Below, in pieces: positions 32,605-44,000 of a stretch of DNA of 64,000 nucleotides; position 1 is the stretch's first letter, and each line of letters begins with the position of its first letter. The notes under the pieces are model-generated. The model saw only the letters and a program-made list of their open reading frames with translations. It did no database searches and was not told the DNA's origin. Source of the DNA: Ashinkailepas kermadecensis (taxonomy: Eukaryota > Arthropoda > Thecostraca > Neolepadidae). The position numbers and the translations under genes were made by a program. The stretch covers positions 548,001 through 612,000 of the forward strand of contig JAOTOM010005129.1 in assembly GCA_034440615.1 (NCBI GenBank), given 5' to 3'.

Positions 32605-33990
32605 CTACAGCACCTTTGTTGCGGATGCCCGGGGCTTAAAGCCGCTGCTGATTCCATTATGGCTCGTGAAGATGGGGTCGTACGCTCTTGCGAAGAACGC
32701 CCCCGTGTCTACACGGGTGATTCGCTGATCCTGGTGGGCGTCGTGGAAGTTCTGAGCCTGTCCAGTCCAAGCGTTTTTCAATGGCCCACACACCGCCAAA
32801 TCCGTGGGTTGCACCACGCGGGAACAAAGTGCGGGGACAGTGTGACGATGTCAACTCCTCACCTTCGTGGCTCAGCCATCGGTTCCATGCCTGCATTAGT
32901 AGAACTCTTCTCTCCTTGAACGGCCCCACGTGTTCCACAAAATGTACGAACCACGTAGAGTAGGTCCGTAGTCACCCCTTCGTTGTCACTGACTGCTTCT
33001 GTGCTTGGAACGTATTCCAATAGTCGGGGGGTTGAGTCGTTTGCGGCCTCGAAAAATCATCATTTGGGACACCTTCAGCCCTGATTCGCTGACGCACCCA
33101 ATTATAACAGCCGCTTCTTCTCTTTTATAGCCGCTTTTATATTATCTTACCCAATTATAGCAGCTGCTTCGCGGAGGACACTCGCAACACCCGTCTTGTT
33201 CCTACTCGCTTCAAGGGGACGAGTGGTCTAGGGGTAAGATGCTCGTCTCGCAATCGAAAGATTGTGGGTTCGAATCTCACCTGTCGCTACTCTTCGCCCG
33301 CGACCAATCGGCGTGAGAGATTGGCGACGCTATATGACTCAACGGTCGACGTGTCGTAAAAACCAATAACCAACCTACTCGCTTCAATATCCGTTGACTT
33401 CTGACGGCTGGCGATATATCGGTTTCATCGACACTATGTGGTGGGCACGATCCGTGTGTACTGACACCTGCTACGTTGTCGAAGAACTTCAGCTTGGTTC
33501 GGTTGACTGCTTGCAGATGAGCCTTGATGAAATTATCCAGCTTCCTCGCAGTCACGTCTGGACGTCGCAGTCACGCAGTCACGTCTGCGGGGAAATATCT
33601 CTCGATCCGGCCACGATCGGCCGTGCATGTGCAATTGCATCGATTAAATGGATGTTTTATTATCTGCTCTTCCGCGACTTAAAATACCACTTGGGTCAGT
33701 TTCTTCGTAGCGCTGATGACACAGAACAAATATGGTGTGCACAATCATCTTCCTCTTCCTCGAATTTCCAGGGATGACTGCTTCGCCCTAAGCACGGTGG
33801 GCCCCCTGCATCGGCTGGGTGCCGGGCAGTTAATCATGAGTCGATCGCGTATAGATCCTCCTGGTAAGCCGAACCGTTTGTTGGTCTGGTTGGCAGTCAT
33901 GGCTCTTTTGACTAACTTCAGCGCGTTTGTTACACATTATTGGCTACAACATACTCTAGCCGTCTTCGGCAGGCAATTTCGAGGCGTGAT
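32605..33990 (-). pseudogene. Decayed pogo/Tigger-type DDE transposase, split by a SINE
   Basis: On the minus strand, moving 5' to 3': a helix-turn-helix-like piece (KRFGLPGGSIRDRL, about 33880); KFFDNVAGVS...SVDETDISPAVRSQRIL (about 33490-33390), the first catalytic region (DET); a SINE insertion (33215-33373); a FRGRKRLNPP block near 33045; EHVGPFKERRVLL...SHEGEEL (32940-32860), where the usual catalytic Asp before NH.SH is lost; VDIVTLSPH; and QPTDLAVCGPLKNAW (about 32810), the third catalytic Asp region, ending ISSGFKPR. Stops and frameshifts are scattered throughout. The order and motifs match pogo/Tigger (Tc1/mariner superfamily) transposases. Confidence 0.72.
33215..33373 (+). mobile_element. 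tRNA-derived SINE, copy 2 (full length)
   Basis: Same family as 12609-12763, with A box TGGTCTAGGGG and B box GGTTCGAATCTC, ending CCAATAACCAA. It is flanked by a perfect 14 bp duplication CCTACTCGCTTCAA (33201-33214 and 33374-33387). It interrupts the pogo-like transposase relic, so it is younger than that element. Confidence 0.93.
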
Positions 33991-34219
33991 TTCTTGAAAT
34001 TAAAAGGGTCAGGCAACTAAAAAGAAAATGAAAAGCGAAATTGAAGAGGCAGCTATAGCTGCAGTCGATTTTCAACATATTTGTTCATCCAAAGATACAT
34101 CAAGAAATGTTCCGATAAATTGGGCGAAGATGCCCCGTGATATGGATAGCGCAAAATGTGCACCGCCAACATTTCTGTTTAACCTTTTGCACACTTGCAC
34201 TGTTGGGTACTGGGGGTGG

Positions 34220-34377
34220 TGGTTATTGGTTTTACGACACGTCGACCGTTGAGTCATGTAGCGTCGCCAATCTGTCACGCCGATTAGTCGCGGGCGAAGA
34301 GTAGCGACAGGCGAAACTCGAACCCACAATCTTTCGATTGTGAGGCGGGCAACTTACCTCTAGACTACTCGTCCCCG
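34220..34377 (-). mobile_element. tRNA-derived SINE, copy 3 (reverse orientation)
   Basis: Reverse complement of the same family, starting GGGGACGAGTAG at 34376 and ending CCAATAACCA at 34220. It has a perfect 15 bp duplication GGGTACTGGGGGTGG at 34205-34219 and 34378-34392. Its head has several substitutions in and near the A box, so it is less likely to be transcribed now. Confidence 0.92.
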
Positions 34378-34392
34378 GGGTACTGGGGGTGG

Positions 34393-36510
34393 CACTTCCT
34401 TCCTGCATGATAAAGTCGCCATTCATGACGGTGTTACCCAACCTGCGGCCCGCCACCGCATTCAGCAGCGTGTCCCAACGCATCCATTGTTTGCGCCGAA
34501 ATCGACCAGCGTTTGGAACAAGTTCCTCATTTCGCTAACTGATCATTAAACGGTTTCATCTGGAGCAGCGAATGCCGCCAAGGAGCATCAAAAAGAGCCT
34601 TATGCTTCGCATCGGCATGTTCTTCAATGGAAAATCACACATGACTTCCTACTTACCGAAAATATCGCTGTGACCGCTGCTGGCAACTATCGCCCGTCCT
34701 ACTGGAGGCGAGAACGTGGGTAGCTTGATAGCTGATTTTCGCACACTTGTGGTTTGTCCGCCAGAGGGTATGACGGCATTTCCCACATGATGGTGCTAGC
34801 CCGCTTCCCCTGGCAATGTCACTGAAGTTTCTTTTTCTTGACGTGGCCGCGTCATAATGAAGCTGGACACTTTTTTGGACGTTCATTTGGCTGGGAGAAG
34901 TACAATTTCGGAGCTGTAGGTTGTATTTTAAATATCCGCTGTGTCTTAAGCTTGCAATTATGGTCTCCAAATCCTTATCCACTTATCCAGGCTAAATGGA
35001 TGTAGGAATTCAGTTCACCGTGTAATATTAATATGATCTGCCTCTCAATTTCTTTTTATCCTGGTATTTCTGTCTAGCTACTCGCTATGTCTCATTTCCT
35101 CCATGACCAAGGGCAAATGTGTATTTACCTACTTGCACTGACCGCCAAAAACAAAAACAAAAAACAATGCAAAAGGGACCACAAGCACCCGACGATGGGC
35201 GCCGGTGTAGCTCCATTGGTTATCGGTGTGCCAGGATTACTTCATTCACTCGCTGCGTGTACAAGCGTGCTCACAAGCCTGCTCACAAGCGTGCTCACAA
35301 GCGTGTTTACAAGCGTGTTTACAAGCGCGTTCACAAACGCATTCACAAGCGTGCATACTGCATCGGTGAACCAGTTACCGTCCGCGCTCAGTCGGGTGGT
35401 GAATCCTGAGAGAGACAAAGTGTAGTGTTACTGTTACACTTGTTAAAATTGTGTTAAAATGCTTACTGGACAGTTAAGAGGTCATTTCTGAACGTGGCAG
35501 GGGCCACTGAACGTGACGAGTTGATACTGACGATGTCGAAGCGAACCACTGCTGATGTCGGAGCTCGAACGACTCGGGGAAAATTGTTATCGAGGTGCAG
35601 TAGTCGGACTTTCTTGCGGTTAACCGACATTTTAATTACGTTCATCATTTCTACTGCCCACACCATTTTTTTTTGTCGCGTCTATGACCGTAGAGCCTCA
35701 AGTACGTTAGGTTGTCGCTAATACAGGCTATTACGTGCACACACAGGTACGCATTCGTATTGACATATCCGTGGAACACTACATTTGTACGTCACCATAT
35801 GTAAGTGCATTTCCAGGTAAAAAAATAATAAGCTCGTGGCATGTTTTGTGCATACGAACCAATCATCACTTATCAAGTCTACACGTCAACGAATTGTGCC
35901 AGGCTTAGTCATTGTGAAATCATGGCTGACGAAACGGATTTTTCCGCATGAAGTTACTTTATTCAGAAGAAGATTGGTTCAGCAGCAAACGTCAACATCG
36001 TGTCGCCCCATTATCGGGCCGCCACGATGCCATGCATGCCAGATCTGTCCTCGAGATGCGTACACGCGGCCACACACCTCGGCGACATATCCCTGCTCCA
36101 CGCCAGCCCTGCCACCGCCACGTCCGACCGCCACGTCCGACAAGGCTTGCGGTCACGTGTTGTGACGTCACTGGCTGCAGTGTTCCTGTACCAACACGCC
36201 AGCTGGACTCGCACATTGGAGACCCGGCCGCGGCTCACTGCAGCGCGGACTGCTGCGTTAAAAAATGGCAAACCGGTCGGAACGCCGAGCGACGGACTCA
36301 GTTGCCGGTGGGAATGCTGCGTGGCCCCTCAAAAACCACGTCACCGGAGGGGTTTTTCGCCACGGAAATCGTGACGCCGAGAAGTGTGCGGAGGCGTGGG
36401 GTGAGCTGTGATCGATATCGGAATTGTTTCGGTTGTGTTCCCGATCGTGACCGTAACGGAAACAATTCGTGGGCTTCGGTCTTGTCTTCATGTGTGAGGC
36501 CTGTTCTCCA
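34393..36510. other. Unassigned region
   Basis: Contains a 12 bp repeat (GTGCTCACAAGC and variants, about nine copies) at about 35262-35365. The rest, including the readings at 34653-34982 and the CpG-rich 36040-36300, matches no family I recognise. Confidence 0.4.
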
Positions 36511-36514
36511 TGGG

Positions 36515-36715
36515 TGGTGAGGTGTTGCCGTGTCAGTGAGATATGACTGTGCGTGAGGTGTTGCCGTGCCAGTGAGATATGACGGTGTGGGTGAGGTGCT
36601 GTCATGCCGATGAGATATGACTGTGTGGATGAGGTGCTGTCATGCCGATGAGATATGACGGTGTGGGTGAGGTGCTGTCATGCCGATGAGATATGACGAT
36701 GTTGCCATGCCGGTG
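36515..36715. repeat. Minisatellite of about 45 bp units
   Basis: Blocks with GAGGTGCTGTCATGCCGATG and AGATATGACGGTGTGGGTGA occur about four times with small length changes. Confidence 0.85.
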
Positions 36716-36719
36716 AGGC

Positions 36720-37060
36720 GCATGCGCGGCGGTGGCGGTGGCGGCGGCTGACCTGTGACCTTGGCGACGCTGTGCCGTTCCGCGGCGATGACTCCGTCTT
36801 TGTGCTGGGGGTCTGCAGCGATGCCGCCGCGCCGCCCGCTCCGCCGCTGTGCCAACTGTCCTGCCATCTGACACCGGCCCGCCGGGCACAGGTGCTGGGT
36901 GCAGCAGCACCACCGGCCGGCCGGCAGACATGCAGGGTGCCGGAGCGCCGCCGACAATGGTGTTCTGCACCATTGACCTCCGAAGCGGATCCCCGCGGCT
37001 GGCGCGCCTCTCCACGCCGGTGGCAGAAGCCAGACGGGGCTGCGTTGTAACGCGCGGTTA
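36720..37060. other. GC-rich open stretch, no gene assigned
   Basis: A CpG-rich block with open frames on both strands but no recognisable domain and no convincing acceptor-donor pair. It could hold a first exon of the downstream laminin-G/EGF gene, but nothing shows this. Confidence 0.2.
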
Positions 37061-37677
37061 GAATACGCCGCTCTTAATGTGCAGTCGAAGCGAGTGGATA
37101 ATCGTCGGACAAGAAATACCTATTAGAATTTCTGGTTTACGGGCGTGCCGTAACATCAAAGGAAGACCTTTTTTCAGGGCTATTCTTTGACCAAGCCACA
37201 GCTACATCTGTGGTCTTGTATTCAATAAATCAAGTATCTGATTTCAGATTCCAGAGTTACTTCATGGGACTTGAAGGATCTTGGATCCAAATCGTTCCAC
37301 CTAGGAATTGTAAACATTAAAATATCTGGTGTATTGTGGATTTGAGACAGGTACCCATGTGCATAATCCCAAGTACGGATATAGTGTATGAAGATGTGTG
37401 GACATTGTCGGCGACCTGGTCGCAGGTCCTCGGTCGCAGGTCCTGTGATGCATCGACGACATCGAGCTGTCGCAGAGCCGGAATACCGGATAGGGGAGCG
37501 CAGGAGTACCGAATGCGGACACTGATGAAATGCCTCACTGCATTTCTCGACTAGCCGTGGACACTGTCGCTGATCAGCACACTTCAGCCATGTGTCTAGC
37601 ATCAGACCGTACATACAAGACCACAACCCACTGGGAGGCATGAGACTCCGCGGCATACTGGCCAACACTCCAGTCTA

Positions 37678-38167
37678 CAGTGTTCCAATAACGTTTTTTC
37701 CCGTTAGATGTGAGATGTCGAAACGAGTACAGTAGGATGCCGCTTAACATTACTTATAAGTTCTTGAAACACAATCTTAATCCAACAGCATACTCATACG
37801 TGCATCTTTTTCCTTTGATTTGAGATGCCTAATTCAGGCATAACTATTTCAGCGATATTAATGCAAAATGTCTATCCTTATCAACTGATATTGTATAACA
37901 GACCACAGCATAGGTATTTTACCTGGACTTGTGCTCAGAGATTTTCGTGCATCACAGTCCACAATGTTGAGTATGAGCATGATACTTATCAACAAGATAC
38001 TGGTATAAATTATATGTGAAGACTCATCATGAAGCACGATGTTTTCACGATCAGTATTCATGAAGACTCATCATGAAGCACGATGTCGATATTTCTTTGG
38101 GAGTGATGCCGATTCAGTGTTCAGAAAGTGGCATATTCCACGTTATTTCACCAATAATTTATCACTG
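37678..38167 (+). mobile_element. Non-autonomous hAT-like repeat, copy 2
   Basis: The left end is CAGTGTTCCAATAACG and the right end CCAATAATTTATCACTG; both termini read CAGTG inwards. The flanking 8-mers CCAGTCTA and TCAGTATA agree at six of eight positions. It is homologous to 3232-3739 along its length. It contains an internal duplication of about 43 bp (GAAGACTCATCATGAAGCAC at about 38018 and 38061). Non-coding. Confidence 0.65.
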
Positions 38168-39060
38168 TCAGTATATCTACATGTACACTGTACCCCACCA
38201 TCCAGCGGTCTCCCCGAGACCTCAATCCACAACCACTGCTGGATAGTGCCTGCACAAAGCACTACACCGTTTTTTTGGCTCAAACTACCCTGCTCAACAT
38301 CTGATCCCATTCCTTCTTGATCTGGCCGTTAATTATACCCAGGCTGCATGCTTCAAATTGAAGAGCATTATGACCTTGTATGATGTGATCAGCGCGATTT
38401 ATGACGCCGTCTTAATTGCCGCCGTAAGTCGTCACGTGGGAGCGTGCGTGACGGAGAGTATCCGGTGACCCTGCACACCCGACACCCGCCGAGCTGATGT
38501 TCAGCCGTCAACATTCCGCGGAGACCTCCCTGCCGAACCCGTCAGGCGGGCTTGCATCGTTGTGTTGTCGGGAGGCCGCGATTCCTGCTCTCCCCGCCCG
38601 TCTTGCCCGTCTCCGGGTGAGTCATATCGTGCTGCAGATCGCCGACCGGCCGACCGGTCGGTCGCCGAGGAACATTTGAATGTGGTGCGGTGGACCGCGA
38701 CCTCTGTCGCAGCCGCGGTCACAACTCGTGGTCGCAGCCGCCGCTGTGACTGTCAGTTGTGGATGGCGTGCTGGTCATGCAGCGCGCCAGGCTGATTCGG
38801 TAGCGGCCATCGTGTGTGTAGACTTGAGGTCTTACTCGGCGGGACTGGATGGCCGGCCACAGGCTGGATATCCGGGAACTGACGGTGCCGGCGGTGACGC
38901 TGCTGGGGCGGGGAGGAGTCGGGCGTCCCCCTCTCTTCTGCCCAGGTGGCAGCAGCTGTGTTCGCCGGCACTACCTGGAACCGATTGACTCGAACCCACC
39001 GGCGTCTGCTATCATTAGCCCGTTAGTGGCGGCGCGGCGCGGCCCGAAGTCCGAGGCCGG
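38168..39060. other. Unassigned region, GC-rich from 38400
   Basis: No exon or repeat array identified. The CpG-rich part 38450-39000 has open frames without known domains. Confidence 0.4.
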
Positions 39061-39310
39061 GGCCCCGGCAGGCGGTCGATGGGCCTGGTCTGCGCTGCAC
39101 ACATGTCTGGTCCGGTACCACTGAGACCGTGCGGCACCGGGGTCCCGGCAGGCGGTCGATGGGGCCTGGTCTGCGCTGCACACATGTCTGGTCCGGTACC
39201 ACTGGGACCGTGCGGCACCGGGGTCCCGGCAGGCGGTCGATGGGGCCTGGTCTGCGCTGCACACATGTCTGGTCCGGTACCGCTGGGACCGTGCGGCGCA
39301 CCAGGAAACT
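39060..39310. repeat. 80 bp minisatellite, about 3 copies
   Basis: CCGGCAGGCGGTCGATGGG occurs at about 39065, 39145 and 39226, each followed by GGTCTGCGCTGCACACATGT and GGTCCGGTACC. Confidence 0.95.
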
Positions 39311-40185
39311 ATGCAGCGGACTGGCTGCCCTGTCGCGGCCGGTTCGGCCGCAGCTGGACAGACACCGGCAGCTGTATTTCCCAGTTAGTTTCCGCCAACC
39401 AGCCTGGCTAGTGAGCCTGCGCATGTGGTTATCTACCGCGAGAGTCAAATCGGACGCTTTTACCTGTAGGTGCTATATGAATCTTGCTTGCAGACATGTG
39501 TCCTTCTGAGGAGATGGCTTGTTTAAGTTCTGGTGAGAATACCGGTGTTCAGCTAAGTGTGTGTGTGTGCTCATGCAGGGCGCTAACGGCCGTCATTGGC
39601 TGGATCTCTTGCGCTCCTGGTATTGTGATTGTCAGCTCTGAATACGACACTTCTGGTATCGGCTCACCACTTCGCTATGACGCGTCGAAGGAATGAGTTC
39701 AAAGTTCAGCTTGGCAGTGTAAATCATTCCGAGAAGCCACTACTCGCACCCGCACGGGGTGTGCTGTCTGTTGCTGTTATCGCGCTACAGCGGAGAAAAC
39801 TGGCGCTGTTTTGCCGTGTCAATGACGCAGTGGCGAGTTTGCAACGCTCCCGCAACTATGCATGTACCCTAGCCAATCTTGGAAAGATAGGCTGTTTTAG
39901 TTGTCGCATTTGGAGACAAATTGCGCTGTTTAACAACGAACTGCTCTGTGACGAAGTACTCAATATTCACTGGAAAGTGCAATCAGAGATTCTGATGTCA
40001 CAGGCTTCAAGAAAATACCCTCTTCACATTCGGTAACCCAAACATTTTCCTCTCCACATCCAGGATAACACAAATCCAGCCCTGCACCGGACAGCTACTC
40101 TCATAGCTTGCAGTGACCCGGGTAACCACAAGGTGACTAATGGCCACGACGCCACGACGCGACCCGGCGACACTCGGAAACCCAC
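39311..40185. other. Unassigned region
   Basis: A short GTGTGTGTGTG tract near 39560; otherwise nothing recognised. Confidence 0.4.
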
Positions 40186-40440
40186 TTGACCCGGTCGTGA
40201 CACAGCTGACCCCCCCCAAGTGACGTCAGTTGCTGACTCGGTCGTGACACAGCTGACCTCCCAGTGACGTCTGTTATTGACCCGGTCGCGACACAGCTGC
40301 CCCCCCCAGCGATTTCCGTTGCTGACCAGGTCGTGACAGCTGACCCCCCCCAGTGACGTCCGTTGCTGACCCGGTCGTGACACAGCTGCTCCCCCTCCCC
40401 CCTCCCCTAGTGACGTCCGTTGTTGACCCGGCCGTTTCTC
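40185..40440. repeat. Minisatellite of about 50 bp adjoining the laminin-G exon
   Basis: Units with TGACGTCCGTTGCTGACCCG and GTCGTGACACAGCTG followed by poly-C repeat about five times. The last unit runs into the region of the 3' splice site of the next exon and supplies its pyrimidine-rich sequence. Confidence 0.9.
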
Positions 40441-40447
40441 GCCGTAG

Positions 40448-41002
40448 GTGCGGCGGCGGCGGCGCTGGCGTTGGTCGCCGTCGCGGCGGCGGCGCAACCG
40501 GGTCCGGTGACGTTCTCGGGCAACTCGTTCATGCGGCTGCCGAGTGGCACGACCGACCTGCGCGGCCTGATCGGCCTCAGCTTCCGCAGCTGCGAGTACG
40601 GCACGCTGCTGGAGCAGCACGGCCAGGCCGACTCGTTCGACCTGGACCTGCTGGACAACGGCACGCTGCGGCTGATCGTGCGCGCCGGCGACGCCACCGA
40701 CTGGGAGAGCGTGGCCGGCGCGGCGCTCAACGACAACCGCTGGCACCGCGTGGCGCTGCGCTTCCGGCTGGGCCGACTCACGCTGCAGGTGGACGGCCGC
40801 GAGGCGGCGCTGGTGGCGGCCGAGCGGCCGCCGCGGCGCGCCCAGGTGCTGACCGCCGCGCTGGCCGCCGCCGACCAGCTGGTCGGCAGGAACTTCAAGG
40901 GCTGCCTGCTGAGCGGGCCTGGCGTGCCGCTGGCCGACCCGGCCGCGCAGACCATGAACGTGGTGCGCGGCCGCTGCACGCTGCCCGAGACGGAGACGTG
41001 TG
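40448..41002 (+). CDS. Signal-peptide-like stretch and laminin-G domain exon of a LamG/EGF protein
   Basis: The acceptor CTCGCCGTAG ends at 40447; the donor GTGAGT begins at 41003. The exon is phase 1 at both ends (555 nt). It opens with [18 protein letters not shown], which looks like the hydrophobic core and cleavage region of a signal peptide; the ATG would be in an upstream exon. A laminin-G domain follows: [64 protein letters not shown] and NFKGCL. A Cys pair near its end and the sequence PETETC close the exon. An extracellular adhesion or signalling protein is likely, but the family member is not identified (neurexin, Crumbs and other LamG/EGF proteins are possible). Confidence 0.82.
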
Positions 41003-44000
41003 GTGAGTGTGCCGACCTCCGCCCCCCATCCTGCCCGAGACGGGGACGTGCGGTGAGTGTGCCGACCTCCTGCCCGTCCTGCCCTGCCCGAGACGGAGAC
41101 TTGTGGTCTCCGACGTCCGCTGGTTGGGTGCTGGCCGACGTCCGCCGCACCCAACCAGGGGCGGAGACGTGTGGTGAGTGTGTCGACCTCCGCCCACATC
41201 CTGCCAGGGACGGAGAGTTGTGAGTGTGTCGACCTCCTCCCTGCCCCACCCTGCCCGAAACGGAGACCTGTGGTGAGTGTGCCGACCTCCGCCCCCACCC
41301 CACCCTGCCCCGGGCGGAGACTTGTGGTGGGTGTGCCGACCTCCGCCCCCCACCCCATCCTGCCAGGGGCGAAGACTTGTGGTGGGTGTGCCGACCTCCG
41401 CCCCCCACCCCATCCTGCCAGGGGCGAAGACTTGTGGTGGGTGTGCCGACCTCCGCCCCCACCCCACCCTGCCCCGGGCGGAGACTTGTGGTGAGTGTGC
41501 CGACCTCCGCCCCCACCCCACCCTGCCCCGGGCGGAGACTTGTGGTGAGTGTGCCGACCTCCGACCCCACCCCACCCTGCCCCGGGCGGAGACTTGTGGT
41601 GAGTGTACTGGTACTCCCCGCCTGTACTCGCACCACGTTGCTGCTCTGGAGGAAGCTCGCGTCTTCCTTGTTCTGGTCTGCTGGAAGTGTTCCGTGGTAG
41701 TCGAGCCGTAAAATCGTTCATAGGATACAGCAAGCTGAAAAATGGCGAAGTGCTGAACGAACAGTTGCATAAGGGATGTTCGCGTATGTTGTTCCATTTT
41801 ACATGTGTAGAAAGCAAAGATGCATCACAGATGTTCTGCATTTTTCAATCCGGTTCTCCCCCAAAATTAAGTTCACGTCTTGCATTCAGAAAATAGCGTA
41901 TCCAACATATTTTCCTTTGTCGTTCTAGATGCATCGGCTAGACCACCATTGATTATGCGAGGGATCAACCCTCGATATTAATCACATTAGCTTCGCTAGT
42001 GCAGATGTCGCATGAACGGAAAGTACTTAAAACCCGACTATCTCCGTCAGCACTTGTAGCGTAGTAGGGTCATCGATGTTGATGTCATGACAAGACCACG
42101 GCGTAGAGCGGAGTAAGAAAGTAGACACCATCGTGTCCTGAGCACGTAGCTCATCACCATGACAGACTAGGGTCAAACTTGTCCCCATGTGGCTTTCCGA
42201 CTCGGGTGTTCAAAATACCCGGCGCCGTGTTCGCACCAACTGAATTCCAAAGTGTCAGCGAACAGCCGACTGGAGATGAACAGATCGCCAACTAGCGTCA
42301 TAGAGCGCTTTTTGCGTATTTGTATATGTGCACTTCTTACTTTTGCTTGAAAGACATGCATCTCATTGAAGTATTCCCAAAAATAAGTGTGAAATGTTAC
42401 GTACTTTAAATTCAACACTGCCATGTTGTGAGTCATCAAGTACAAACTGGTGGGCCAGTGCAGGGTTATGTAGGTGATAAAAGTGATTTCAATTATGGGA
42501 AATGTTGTCTTCGTTTTCAGTAGTATATAACATAGACTCATTCAGTTGGGTGGAGGGCATGAACACACTATCGAACACACTGATATGTAACTGCTGGCAG
42601 GCTTGATACCGTGAAATAAGGTTGAATATTGTACATATAATCTTGTCGCTCGCATGGGTAGTTTCTTGTATTTATCCCACTCATTTTGTCTTATGTTTGT
42701 GCTATTTGTCATCAATTGTGTGTAATTGCTTGTACTTATTCCTCGATATTGCATCGTGGTCCAAAGCGTGTATCATTCCATTATCTTTTCATGATTTCAG
42801 ATAGCGTTTTTATACAGGTCGAAACCTATTTAAATCCATATTATTTCCATCGCTCCCATGTAACTGATGCTAAAGGAGCGACGACAAAGATAGGTCAGGG
42901 TCGATATAGGAAAACCATGTCATCGCCGACACTTCGCTCCGGAGTGACGTCACGGACACAGCTGGTCTGTATTGATATTCCTTTTAGGGCCCGGATTTTT
43001 CGCTGAGTATTCCACTGCGGGCGCGAGCTCAAAAGAAAACCGGCAGCTAAACGTCAAGCTACCACAAGCGTCCAAGCTTGCCAGGCTTACCGAAATTGCT
43101 AAGCCGTTGACGATCTCACTTTTAATGTGCGCTAAAACTGAGTCGAACCTGGGAGTTGTTCGGATTGTGTTGCCGGGTTTTCTTTTCGAGGAATTTCGAC
43201 CAAGAACTGCCAGGAGATAAAAGTCTGTCCCCAATATATCAACACGGAGTACTTTCCTAACTCAGATGTAACCACGCCTGCGAGATATGGGCGTCTGCTT
43301 GCATAGCTTGTCCGCTCCGCCTCATTCCCTTCAGGACGATCGACGTTCTGTTCAGGTGGAAGATTTGAAACCGCCGGCTGCCGTGGTTCGCCTTCTTCGT
43401 CTCATTGCATATATACAAAATTAGTTTCTTTCTTACCTTGTAACTTCAAGAAGGCGCAAATAGTAAATATCTAGCCATGGGCCTTGTGCTAAATTGTGCC
43501 ATCTTGGGGATGCATCCGTGATGTCCCAGAGATTGAGTCCTCAACACCGTTAGACTCACCTCATCTAAGTCCTGTTGGAGATGCATCCCTGATGTCTCCG
43601 ATGTTGAGTCCTTAACACCGTTACCTTTAGACTCACCTCATCTAAGTCTTGTTGGGGATGCATTCCTGATGTCCCCGAGGTTGAGTCCTGTTGCTTATTC
43701 GTTCACAACTCTTGGCATAGACGGAACATAATTAAGCCCAAAACCCAAAGACGGAACATAATTCCGCCACCGGTGGAGCAGAGTACCGATACACTTAACC
43801 AGAACTCGCCTTTGGCGTGCTTCCGATGCTCAGTAGCGGTTCTGCAGTATACGTGCTCCAAACCTTCATAGTTCAACAGGCTGCTGTTGTGCAAGCAGGC
43901 CTAGAATAAACGCAACACGCACCGTTGTATTATGCCAGACCATCCACCAATGCCTTAAGGTGCCATCGCTACCATAGGGTGGACGCAAATCAAGTCGGAG

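Noticed and set aside
35948..36520. 190-residue plus-strand reading
   Set aside because: No recognisable domain and overlapping open frames on both strands in CpG-rich sequence.
40385..40410. Alternative acceptor after the strong pyrimidine tract (CCTCCCCTAG)
   Set aside because: It would place an in-frame TGA at 40411-40413 before the LamG reading.
40420..40447. Start of the LamG protein just upstream of the Ala-rich stretch
   Set aside because: The apparent initiating codon is TTG, not ATG, and lies in the minisatellite; an acceptor at 40446-40447 with matching phase is a better start of the exon.
41224..41711. Cys-containing repeated reading ([11 protein letters not shown]) that could be a repeated coding module after the LamG exon
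   Set aside because: Unit length varies between about 50 and 55 bp, so frames change from unit to unit and stops appear at 41221-41223. It is better explained as intronic donor duplications.
40024..41841. 605-residue minus-strand reading
   Set aside because: It is antisense to the laminin-G exon and its flanking arrays; open because of GC-rich codons and repeat units near multiples of three. No domain on that strand.
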